A DNA stretch of 64,000 nt from a bacterium (lineage in GTDB: Bacteria > Sumerlaeota > Sumerlaeia > SLMS01 > JAHLLQ01), in NCBI GenBank assembly GCA_020444065.1, contig JAHLLQ010000004.1:324662-388661 (forward strand), given 5' to 3'. Made by a program: the position numbers and the translations under genes. A model generated the notes under the pieces. It was not told the DNA's origin, did not search any database, and saw only the letters and a program-made list of their open reading frames with translations. How positions within the stretch are numbered: position 1 is the first letter of the stretch; each line of letters opens with the position of its first letter. Positions 46,061 to 53,631 of the stretch are shown one piece after another.

Positions 46061-47202
46061 GCGTTCTCCAGCACGCGCAGAATCGCCGCTTCGACATCGG
46101 CCGCGTCCATGGACTGCATGCACGATGGCCGCACGTTGCAGCGCTTCAGATAGCATGGGGAGCACTGGAAATCTGTCACGATCATTTCACCGCGGCCGAA
46201 CAGGTCCACCTCCTGGTGGCAGGTTGGGCCGAAGAAGGCGACCAGTTGTTTCTTCAGAGCAATGCCTACGTGCATCGCCAGACTGTCGGCGCTCAGCAAG
46301 GCAGCGCATTCGTCCACCAGCGCGAAGAAGACCTCAAGCGAGTTGAAATTCCCCGAATCAAAGACACGCGCCCCGGCCAGGTCGCCCGCGCGGTGCATCA
46401 GGTCGCGATGCAGTTCCTGCTCCCGTGGGCCGCCCAGCAGGATCATGCAAAGCTCCGGTTGCGCGGACAGTCGCTGGATCAGTTCGGCGTAGCCCTCCTG
46501 CGTCCACGCCTTTGTCTCGAAGACAGGCCCGCAGCCTGTGTTAAGGCCGATTAATCGTGCCCCCTTGGGGACTCCCCCGCGCTCCAGAATGCACTCTGCA
46601 GCTTCCCTGGCGGCAGGGGAGACCTCCAGGCCGTATTCGTCGCCCTGGTACTCCATCTCCGCCATGCCGTACAGGATCTTGGGGTGTGTCAGCTCGTTCT
46701 GCCGATACTTCAAATCGTCCGAGAGCCCGAGGCGCAGCGCATAGGTCGCGCCGTCGTTCCAGACAGTCGCCTGGTTGCCCGCCGTCGGCGCATAGCCGAG
46801 CTTGCGTGTCGCTTCGATCTTGCGCGACAGGGCAACGGCTTCTGCATCCTTATCAAGGCAGAGCAGCAGGTCGAAACACCTGCCCTCCAGAGCCAGGACT
46901 CCGCCCGGCGTCAGCGCGCGCACCTCGTCCACCAGTGGATCGCGGACGATCGGCTCGGTGCCGGGGGCTGTCAGCCATGTGATCCAGGATTGCGGGTGGA
47001 GGCGCTTCAGGCCCGGGAGGAGACACTTCGTTCGCAACGCGTCGCCCATCGCGCCGAGCTTGATAATCAGGATCTCCGTTCCCCGCGGCTGGTACTCTGC
47101 GCAATCAGGGCAGCCATCGGACTTCCCACAGGGCTTGTAACCCGAATAGAATCGGCAGTCTTCCTTGATCTGTTGCGGATCGATGTTGGCGAAGGACGTC
47201 AC
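46057..47202 (-). CDS. Glycosyltransferase family 9 (heptosyltransferase-like)
   Basis: 381 residues. The N-terminal Rossmann start (TEILIIKLGAMGDALRTKCLLPGLKR) and the C-terminal FFALVDECAALLSADSLAMHVGIALKKQLVAFFGPT segment are the hallmarks of GT9 enzymes that add heptose or related sugars to lipopolysaccharide core or other glycans. Two Cys-rich patches are present, CRFYSGYKPCGKSDGCPDC at residues 16-34 and CSPCYLKRCNVRPSC near the end; the latter occurs in many GT9 members, the former does not to my knowledge. It overlaps the next gene by four bases. A terminator separates it from the unknown block upstream. Confidence 0.88.
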   Translation of the reverse strand: MTSFANIDPQQIKEDCRFYSGYKPCGKSDGCPDCAEYQPRGTEILIIKLGAMGDALRTKCLLPGLKRLHPQSWITWLTAPGTEPIVRDPLVDEVRALTPGGVLALEGRCFDLLLCLDKDAEAVALSRKIEATRKLGYAPTAGNQATVWNDGATYALRLGLSDDLKYRQNELTHPKILYGMAEMEYQGDEYGLEVSPAAREAAECILERGGVPKGARLIGLNTGCGPVFETKAWTQEGYAELIQRLSAQPELCMILLGGPREQELHRDLMHRAGDLAGARVFDSGNFNSLEVFFALVDECAALLSADSLAMHVGIALKKQLVAFFGPTCHQEVDLFGRGEMIVTDFQCSPCYLKRCNVRPSCMQSMDAADVEAAILRVLENA

Positions 47203-47302
47203 GCGGGCCTCTTGACGGGAGGTTCAAATTCCAGCACTACGTTTCGCCGGGGGACGCTCGGCACGCAAGGGCGAACAGGAGTCCTGGCTCGGCGCGGACA
47301 AA

Positions 47303-47333
47303 AGGAAACCGCCCGGATCGTACCGGGCGGTTT
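47303..47333 (-). terminator. Intrinsic terminator between the unknown block and GT9
   Basis: A hairpin AAACCGCCCGG/CCGGGCGGTTT with a six-base loop, followed on the minus strand by CCTTTT, lies just after the stop of the 47356-47790 gene. Confidence 0.85.
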
Positions 47334-47355
47334 GAGAACTTGTTGTGACCGGTCG

Positions 47356-47790
47356 TCAGCCTTCGGGCGATTGCCCGCCCTGCTGCTCGGCCTGGACTTC
47401 CGCCAGGCGCTTTGGCGGCAGCTCGCTCAACAGCTTGCCGAGAGCCTTGTTCATACCGATGAACAGCGTGTGCCATTCGATCTGAATCTTGCTGAATGTG
47501 GCTTCCGGCTGGGCCTTCATGTGGCTCAGGCTCACCGTCTCCGTCAGAACATTCAGGATCTTTGGAGCATCCTTGAAGTAGTCGATGGAGAGCTCCTGGA
47601 ACTTGAAGTGATTCAGTGCCAGGATGCTGACCAGGTTGCCGAACTCGTGTTCTTCTTCCTGGGTGATATTCTTCTCGATCAGATCGTCGGAGAAGTACGT
47701 GAAGAACTGCTGCCACAGGGCTGCATACTCGCGCACGACGGCGATCCGATTTTCGATCGAGAGATGTTGAACGGCCTTTTTTTTCGCCAT
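47356..47790 (-). CDS. Unknown helical protein, paralogue of the 51354-51857 product
   Basis: 144 residues, predicted all-helical, soluble, with no signal peptide. It resembles the 51354-51857 product over its whole length: both have IE..(I/L)A.V near the N-terminus, a W..F..Y pattern, T.E(E/D)E..F, a VS..H motif in the middle and WH..F near residue 109. Overall identity is low, so the paralogy is old. It is the last gene of the block, 11 bases after the 42-residue membrane protein gene, and is followed by a terminator. I do not recognise a family. Confidence 0.8.
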   Translation of the reverse strand: MAKKKAVQHLSIENRIAVVREYAALWQQFFTYFSDDLIEKNITQEEEHEFGNLVSILALNHFKFQELSIDYFKDAPKILNVLTETVSLSHMKAQPEATFSKIQIEWHTLFIGMNKALGKLLSELPPKRLAEVQAEQQGGQSPEG

Positions 47791-47801
47791 GGTTGCTTAG
47801 G

Positions 47802-47930
47802 TCAGTTCTTTTTCTGGAAGATGTTCAGCGCCCAGAAGACGTAGAGCAGAAGCAACACGATTCCGGCGATCGCGAGAAGTTCCACGCGATAGACGTAGTT
47901 CAAATTCTCCAAGAAACTGAGTTTGAGCAT
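47802..47930 (-). CDS. 42-residue single-span membrane protein
   Basis: A short gene with AGGAG seven bases before ATG 47930. The product has a soluble start (MLKLSFLENLNYVYRVE), one hydrophobic span of about 18 residues (LLAIAGIVLLLLYVFWAL) and a Lys-rich end (IFQKKN). The gene lies 11 bases before the 47356-47790 gene and 27 bases after the big lipoprotein gene, filling the gap between them almost exactly, which supports it being real. Positive charge at the end suggests the C-terminus stays in the cytosol. No family is recognised. Confidence 0.75.
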   Translation of the reverse strand: MLKLSFLENLNYVYRVELLAIAGIVLLLLYVFWALNIFQKKN

Positions 47931-47957
47931 CCCGGTTCTCCTGCTTTGCTACCTTAG

Positions 47958-50900
47958 TTACTGAATGTCGCTCAACGTCACGCCGGACTGAACAAGACGG
48001 AAGCGAACTTCATCGCTGAAGAACTGGCGCTTCAGTTCGGCAATAATCTGGTTCGAGCTGTTGATCCGTGCATAGGCCTGATCGATCAAGCGTGCGCCCT
48101 CATCGTTCGACGCTTCGTTCAAGATGACCAGCTTCTCGAAGTGAATCGCGGCGATACGACCTTCGTTGAGGGCCGTGATCACTTCCTTGTGTGCCGCTTC
48201 CATGTCTGCGGGATACTCCATCTGAAGAACGATCGAGTAAAGCTGCTCAACGGCGGCGCGGAAATCGGACGGCGTATAGGAGCCGGCGATGGCCACCACG
48301 TTGCCGCGAGAGAAGCTGCCGAAGGCCAGAGCCTTCATCTCGTTCGGTCCCAGCGACAGCACGTTGCTGAACTGGTGCTGGGCGCGGCCGTAGGCTTCGA
48401 AGATTCCGAGAATTGAATCGCTGTAATGTTCCTGGTTGTAGCGCGACTCGATCTCGTCGATCTGCTTGATCGCGCTTTCGAGCGAACTGTGCGCCGACTT
48501 GTAGAGGCCCTTGTTGAAGTCCAACTGAGCGTACTTCAGATTGCCACGGGCATCTGAAATCAGATCCGCCGCGTAATCCGCCGCGCCTTCCTGAACCAGG
48601 AAGTTCAGGCGAGCCGTCTGCTGCTCGGCAACCTTGTCGACCAGGTCGTCTGTGTGATCCAGGGTCTGGCGCAGCTTGCCTTCCAGCTTCGCCATTTCCG
48701 CCATCACGTAGTCGTAACGATCAACGCTGAATTCATTCTCCAGGGCCGCAAGACGGCGGCGAACTTCGACCGAATCCTGAACCTGGAAGTAGTTGATGCC
48801 CTGCTGTTGGCCTTCCATCAGGTTCTCGCGCATCCGCGAAACGGCTTCGCGGAAGTTGCTGCGTTTGGCGGACTTGGCGACGGCGGTCGCCGTAGTCTCG
48901 GCCGAATCGGCCAGACGGGCCGAATCCGTGTAGTAGCCCTGATCGATCTTGTCGCGAGAGATGCGAACGTTGGCGCTGGCGCGGGCCAGAGTCTGGTTGT
49001 CGTACTCCCAACCACCCACGGCCTTCGCGTCGGCGATCGCCGCCTCGGCATCGTTGATCTTCTTGTAGAGGGCCTGCTCGGCGCGTTCTGCCGAGGACAG
49101 AGCCTGCGATTCAGCTTTCTCGTAGTCGCCGTTGTCGTACAGACCGCGGGCCGAATCGATCAGCTTCTTCGAGTTCTCCATGTCGCGACCGGCGTAAAGC
49201 GCTGCGCCGGCCTTCTGGGCGCGTTCGATGCGCTCGCGGGCCGCGGCCAGAGCGTCTTCGGCGGCCATGCGGTTCGCCTTTACCTCGGCCTGGCGGGCCA
49301 TCTCGATCGCCTGGTTGGCAGTCTCGACGGCCAGCTTCAAGCGGCCGTTCTGAAGCTCCACTTCGGCGTTCTGGATCAGCTCGTTGACCTGCACCAGAAG
49401 TTCCGCGGCATACTTGCGGGTCTTGTCAGACATTGCACGCTCGGCGGCTTCGCGGGCACCGCGGATGTCTTCCACGGCACGGCCGGAGATGCGCTGAGCC
49501 ATTAGTTCGATATTCGCACGGGCGGCGGCGGCCAGTTCGGTCGCCGGCAGGTAATCGCCCTTGTTGATCGCGTCCTTGACGCGGGCGAGGTCGCGGTTGC
49601 TGCGCTGCAACTCCTCGCTGGCGTATTCGCGGGCGCCGTCGCGCTCGTAACGGCTGATCATGTTCGACAGCTCGATCACGGCATTGTTGGCAACCAGGTG
49701 ATAAACCTCACCCAGGATGCGGTCGGCCACGCGGGACTGCTCTTCGGCCAGCAGGATCGCGCCACGGTACTTCTGCTCGCGCTGCCGGTTGTCCGCCACG
49801 ATCAGATTCTCGCGGGCGGCTTCCAGTTCCTGGCCAAGCTGCACGCGACGGGCTTCCTTGCCCGACTCGAACGGAATCATGTCCTCGGGAACCTCGGCCA
49901 TCGGCTCGAAGATTTCCTGGACCTGGGTATAGACGCTCTCGGTCGTATCCAGACGATTACCCGCCAGACGGATGGCTTCCGTCGCGAGGTCTTCGAACTG
50001 GCGATTGATCTTGTCGGCTTCTTCCGCAGCGCGGTTGGCGATTTCCTTGATTTGGTCGAACGCTGCTTCGGCTTCGGTCTGCGAAGCGCTCTCGGCGCCG
50101 GAGCGGATCTGCTGTGCTTCGTTCAGGAAGTCCTCGAGAACTTCGACGCGGCCGGGGAGGTACTCACGGGCGCCGCCCTCAACGAGGGCCTTGATTTCGC
50201 GCTGGATCGTCTCAATGCGGGAGTCAGCGGCTTTGCGCTTCGTCGTCAGCACCAGGTTCTGAGCCATCGGCTTCAGTTCCTTGGCCTGCAGTTTGACCTT
50301 GTTGTAACGGTTTTCGTTGAAGTCGCCGATCATCACTTCGTGCAGATTCACGACGGTGTTGTACTGCTCGGGAACGAATTCGCGGGCACCTTCGCTCAGC
50401 GCCGAGGCCAGGAGGTTTTCGATCTCATCGATCATTTCCTCGCTCTGCTCGCGCAGCACCTGCTCGATGCCGCGTTCCGCCTCACGTGCCGCCTCGATGA
50501 ACTGGTTAGCGGCCAACACGTAGTCGCGATCCTCGCCCATCGTCTTTTCGGCGCGGGCGATCACGTCCTGCACGTTGATGACTGTCTCGGGAGCGTAAGT
50601 ACCGCCGCCGACGGACTTCAACTCGAGCAGTTTCTGCTCGGCCTGAATCCGCTGGCGTTCCGCTTCTGTCTTCAGTTCGGACAGCAGCGTTGCCACCTCG
50701 CCCTTGATCTCGCGGGCCAACTGAATGGTCTGCGTGAAATCGTTATTGGCGCGGGCCTCTTCCGCCTCGGAGCGCAAATCGAGGATGCGCTGATAACGGT
50801 CGGGATCAATGCGGTTGCCGGAGTTGATATCCGCGACGCGGATCTCCTCCTCGGCTTCCGTCCACAGTGCGCGGGCCTCCGCCGACCGGACGTCGATCAA

Positions 50901-51176
50901 CGTCTGGTCCGCTGTGGTCTGTGCCTGCTTGGCCAGAACGAATGCCTGGCCCGTCTGCTCGGCAGCCAACTGACTGTTGGCCTGATTGATCAGACTGCGG
51001 ATTTCCTCGACCTTCTCGGGGTTATGTTCCGCCCCCCGCAGGTTCTCGATTTCCGCGAGCATTTCCTGGGTCTTCTTGATCGCTACGTTGGTGCGAGTTC
51101 CTTTACATGCCGTCACTGTCAGCGCCAGTGCCAACAGCAGGATCGCTAACCGAACAATTCGTGTCTGGTGCCGCAT
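47958..51176 (-). CDS. Large lipoprotein of DUF4398-like helical repeats
   Basis: 1,072 residues. A signal peptide ends in VTAC, a lipobox with the Cys at about residue 24, so a lipid anchor is likely. The rest is almost wholly alpha-helical and is built of about twelve repeats of roughly 50 residues following the scheme GA..Y....L..A...L..A......G.Y..A..LA..A...A, spaced by longer coiled-coil helices. This is the pattern of DUF4398, known from envelope proteins of several didermal groups, but here it forms an unusually long solenoid. It could span or brace the periplasm. It precedes the 42-residue membrane protein gene by 27 bases. Function unknown. Confidence 0.85.
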   Translation of the reverse strand: MRHQTRIVRLAILLLALALTVTACKGTRTNVAIKKTQEMLAEIENLRGAEHNPEKVEEIRSLINQANSQLAAEQTGQAFVLAKQAQTTADQTLIDVRSAEARALWTEAEEEIRVADINSGNRIDPDRYQRILDLRSEAEEARANNDFTQTIQLAREIKGEVATLLSELKTEAERQRIQAEQKLLELKSVGGGTYAPETVINVQDVIARAEKTMGEDRDYVLAANQFIEAAREAERGIEQVLREQSEEMIDEIENLLASALSEGAREFVPEQYNTVVNLHEVMIGDFNENRYNKVKLQAKELKPMAQNLVLTTKRKAADSRIETIQREIKALVEGGAREYLPGRVEVLEDFLNEAQQIRSGAESASQTEAEAAFDQIKEIANRAAEEADKINRQFEDLATEAIRLAGNRLDTTESVYTQVQEIFEPMAEVPEDMIPFESGKEARRVQLGQELEAARENLIVADNRQREQKYRGAILLAEEQSRVADRILGEVYHLVANNAVIELSNMISRYERDGAREYASEELQRSNRDLARVKDAINKGDYLPATELAAAARANIELMAQRISGRAVEDIRGAREAAERAMSDKTRKYAAELLVQVNELIQNAEVELQNGRLKLAVETANQAIEMARQAEVKANRMAAEDALAAARERIERAQKAGAALYAGRDMENSKKLIDSARGLYDNGDYEKAESQALSSAERAEQALYKKINDAEAAIADAKAVGGWEYDNQTLARASANVRISRDKIDQGYYTDSARLADSAETTATAVAKSAKRSNFREAVSRMRENLMEGQQQGINYFQVQDSVEVRRRLAALENEFSVDRYDYVMAEMAKLEGKLRQTLDHTDDLVDKVAEQQTARLNFLVQEGAADYAADLISDARGNLKYAQLDFNKGLYKSAHSSLESAIKQIDEIESRYNQEHYSDSILGIFEAYGRAQHQFSNVLSLGPNEMKALAFGSFSRGNVVAIAGSYTPSDFRAAVEQLYSIVLQMEYPADMEAAHKEVITALNEGRIAAIHFEKLVILNEASNDEGARLIDQAYARINSSNQIIAELKRQFFSDEVRFRLVQSGVTLSDIQ

Positions 51177-51353
51177 CCGACTTCAGCCTCCGGATCGCTA
51201 GAGAATTCCCGCTTTTTATCCACTTCCTTGCTTCGGTTGCCCATTCCAACGAACAACAACAGGCGGCGCAATGAAGAAGTGCCCCCATGGCGGCGAAGTT
51301 TTCCCCGCGAGAAGGCTTTCACCACGCTGATAAGCACTTGTCAAAGTGCCTCC

Positions 51354-51857
51354 CTACAGCCCCAGCAGGGCATAGGCGATTCCACCCACGACGGCGACAA
51401 CGACCACCACGATGGCGATGACCTTACCTTTGCTGCCTCCGCCCCCCTTTTTCTTCTTCCCGGCCGCACGCTGCGAGCGCGGGATGTAGCCTTCCGACAT
51501 GAACTTCAGCGCGCCGACGGTCCGGCTGAGGCGGACGAACACCCCGTGCCAGTCCTTGTACAGGGCACGCTTATCAGCCGCCGGCAAGGCACGAAGGTGC
51601 CCCACCGAGACGCATTTGTTCAGAAGGTCCCGGATGGCGGATCCGCCATAATCCAGTTCCTTCATTTCCTTGAGGCGCTCGCCAACGCTGCGGACGTTCC
51701 GAGCGACGGCGCTCTTGACCTCGAGGAAATTCGACTCGTCTTCCGGCGTAACATCTTCTTCGCCAAAGGACTTGTTCAGATACTTCTTGAAGCTCAACCA
51801 CTGCTCCAGAGTGTTCTGGACCATGGCGAGGTTCTCTTCGATGGCTTGCTTTTTCAT
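51354..51857 (-). CDS. C-terminally anchored membrane protein, paralogue of the 47356-47790 product
   Basis: 167 residues from ATG 51857, the first in-frame ATG of convincing context though without a good ribosome binding site. Residues 1-120 form helices similar to the 144-residue protein at 47356-47790 (shared IE..LA.V, W..F..Y, T.EDE..F, VSVGH, WH..F). A basic stretch, RAAGKKKKGGGGSKGK, then leads into a 20-residue hydrophobic span (VIAIVVVVVAVVGG and onward) at the very end, a tail-anchor layout. It is 177 bases upstream of the lipoprotein gene on the same strand. No known family recognised. Confidence 0.78.
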   Translation of the reverse strand: MKKQAIEENLAMVQNTLEQWLSFKKYLNKSFGEEDVTPEDESNFLEVKSAVARNVRSVGERLKEMKELDYGGSAIRDLLNKCVSVGHLRALPAADKRALYKDWHGVFVRLSRTVGALKFMSEGYIPRSQRAAGKKKKGGGGSKGKVIAIVVVVVAVVGGIAYALLGL

Positions 51858-51885
51858 AGGGGCAACAGTCGGTAATAGGCAGAAT

Positions 51886-51917
51886 CTCCCGCCCGTTGTG
51901 AAAGAAACGGGCGGGAG
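51886..51917 (-). terminator. Intrinsic terminator after the Gly-rich secreted protein gene
   Basis: A perfect 12-bp stem CTCCCGCCCGTT/AACGGGCGGGAG with an eight-base loop, followed on the minus strand by ATTCTGCC and weak T runs, lies 16 bases after the stop of the 51933-52958 gene. Confidence 0.8.
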
Positions 51918-51932
51918 GCACAAGCGAAAGGT

Positions 51933-52958
51933 TTACTGGCCCATACCGCCGAAGTAGGAACTGGAAGCTCCCGCGTTGCTCTGGATCTCATCGGCACCGA
52001 AGCGGGCTGCCACGGCACCACGCACGCCGCCGCCCTGCTCATCGGTCGTGCCTTCTTCCTCGCCGGCTCTTTGCGAGCCCGGGGGAACGAAATTGGCCGG
52101 AATCGGCAGCAGGGGAGTCCGCGGAGGAGGCGGCATGAAAGTCTGATAGAACTCCCAGTCTCCCTCCTGGTCCGGATTGACGCGGAAGTCGCGCAGGAAG
52201 CGGCTCGACCAGACGCCCAACTTGTCGTCGCGATCGGCTTCGAGATCGATCATCTTGGGGACTTCGGAGAGCGGTTCCGTTGTCGCGGCGATTACGTTGA
52301 AGAACTCGTTCGGGGGGAGATTCTCCGCCACTTGGAGCGCGCGGATGTAGCGCGTCTGAACCAGGTGGGCTTCCGGGCTCATGACGTTGTTGACCAGCGT
52401 CACCTTTGTGAAAATCTGGTCGTCGGCCCGGGCATCCATGCCGCGAACGCCATCGTCATAGTAAGAATCCTTGTACATCGGATTCACCTTGGTTTTGCGG
52501 GCATCCTGCAGCATCTCGCCGGTCACATGGCAGATCACGCGCTCGCCGGCGATCACCTGGATTCCGACGGCACTGGCTACGCCCGAGAATGACTGACCGG
52601 TATTGGGGTCGATGATCGCTCCGCCGCTGGCGCCGCTGAACTCACCGGTGTCGCTGAACGTCACGGTGCCCTCGTCGCCGCCGAATCCACCGCCACCACC
52701 GCCGAACGGATCGGCCGAGTCAAAGCCGCCGCCACCGCCTTGCTGGTTCACGCCGGCAACACCTTGGGCGCGCTGGAGCGCGAGTTGGCCCGCACCGCCG
52801 CCGCCAACGGATCCTGAGTTCAGCGTGTCCATGGCTTCCGGGCTGGCGAAGCCCGACGCGAAGCCGCCCTGGGCAGACACGACAGCGGGAACCGCCGCCA
52901 AGGCCAACGCGGCAACCGCCGCAACGCCCAGAATCTTCAAGTTGGATCGCTTCGCCAT
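51933..52958 (-). CDS. Unknown secreted Gly-rich protein
   Basis: 341 residues from ATG 52958 (AGGAG about nine bases upstream). An N-terminal signal peptide (MAKRSNLKILGVAAVAALAL, ending VSAQ) is followed by about 90 residues very rich in Gly, Ser and Asp with runs GGGGGFD and GGGGGGFGGD. Residues from about 130 form a compact region (VIAGERVICHVTGEMLQDAR, TKVTLVNNVMSPEAH), and the C-terminus is again low complexity with a PPPP run. A surface or envelope protein is likely. It lies downstream of leuD by about 110 bases on the same strand. No family recognised. Confidence 0.75.
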   Translation of the reverse strand: MAKRSNLKILGVAAVAALALAAVPAVVSAQGGFASGFASPEAMDTLNSGSVGGGGAGQLALQRAQGVAGVNQQGGGGGFDSADPFGGGGGGFGGDEGTVTFSDTGEFSGASGGAIIDPNTGQSFSGVASAVGIQVIAGERVICHVTGEMLQDARKTKVNPMYKDSYYDDGVRGMDARADDQIFTKVTLVNNVMSPEAHLVQTRYIRALQVAENLPPNEFFNVIAATTEPLSEVPKMIDLEADRDDKLGVWSSRFLRDFRVNPDQEGDWEFYQTFMPPPPRTPLLPIPANFVPPGSQRAGEEEGTTDEQGGGVRGAVAARFGADEIQSNAGASSSYFGGMGQ

Positions 52959-53067
52959 GATCGCTGCTCCTCTCGGGTGGAAGGCTCGAAGCCTTCTCAG
53001 TTCAATCAATGATTCTTCCTGCCGCCGTGGGTGTCTGTCAATTCCATTCACCCCTGTTCAGCTCGGC

Positions 53068-53631
53068 TCAGTCCTTGAGCATTCCTGCGCCGCGGGCGTA
53101 CTCGAAGACGTCCCCGGCCTCGATGATCGGCAGCACGTCTCCCAGTGGCTCCAGGCCGTAAGACTCGCCGGTCGTGTGGTTGATCAGTTTGGCTGCTTCC
53201 ATGTCGATCTCGACGTCGTCGCCCGTCCGAACCTTCTCGACCAGGCGTTCCGTGGATTCGAACGGGACCACATAGCCGCCGTTGACCGAATTCCGGAAGA
53301 AAATCCGCGCGTAAAACTCCGCCACGACGGCTTTCACGCCAGCCTCGGCGAGAGACAGCGGCGCATGCTCGCGCGAGCTGCCGCAACCGAAGTTCTTTCC
53401 GCCGATCACGATGTCAAACTCGCTGCTGTACTCTCCGTCCTTGACGAACGGGACATTGCCCTGGGGCAGTCCGGCCTGGGCCGGCGGCACGCCGCAAAGG
53501 CTATACTTGCCGAACATCTTCCGTTCTTCAGGATCCGAGGGGTTGTAAGCCAGGTGCTCGGCCGGGATAATCTGATCTGTATCGATGTCGTCGCCGAGCA
53601 CGAACGCTCGGCCGCGGATGGTCTTTTCCAT
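53068..53631 (-). CDS. leuD: 3-isopropylmalate dehydratase small subunit
   Basis: 187 residues. The LeuD swivel domain pattern begins GRAFVLGDDIDTDQIIPAEHL and includes GGKNFGCGSSREHAPLSLAEAGVKAV with the substrate-recognition loop, and FRNSVNGG near residue 110. With LeuC it interconverts 2- and 3-isopropylmalate in leucine synthesis. Its ATG overlaps the stop of the unknown gene upstream as TAATG, so translation is coupled, with GAGGAC just before. The long, archaeal-like LeuD type fits the HacA-like LeuC here. Confidence 0.95.
   Translation of the reverse strand: MEKTIRGRAFVLGDDIDTDQIIPAEHLAYNPSDPEERKMFGKYSLCGVPPAQAGLPQGNVPFVKDGEYSSEFDIVIGGKNFGCGSSREHAPLSLAEAGVKAVVAEFYARIFFRNSVNGGYVVPFESTERLVEKVRTGDDVEIDMEAAKLINHTTGESYGLEPLGDVLPIIEAGDVFEYARGAGMLKD

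Noticed and set aside
49698-51149. 483-residue plus-strand open frame
   Set aside because: It mirrors the repeat lipoprotein gene; the composition is repetitive in register with the minus-strand repeats and it has no start signal.
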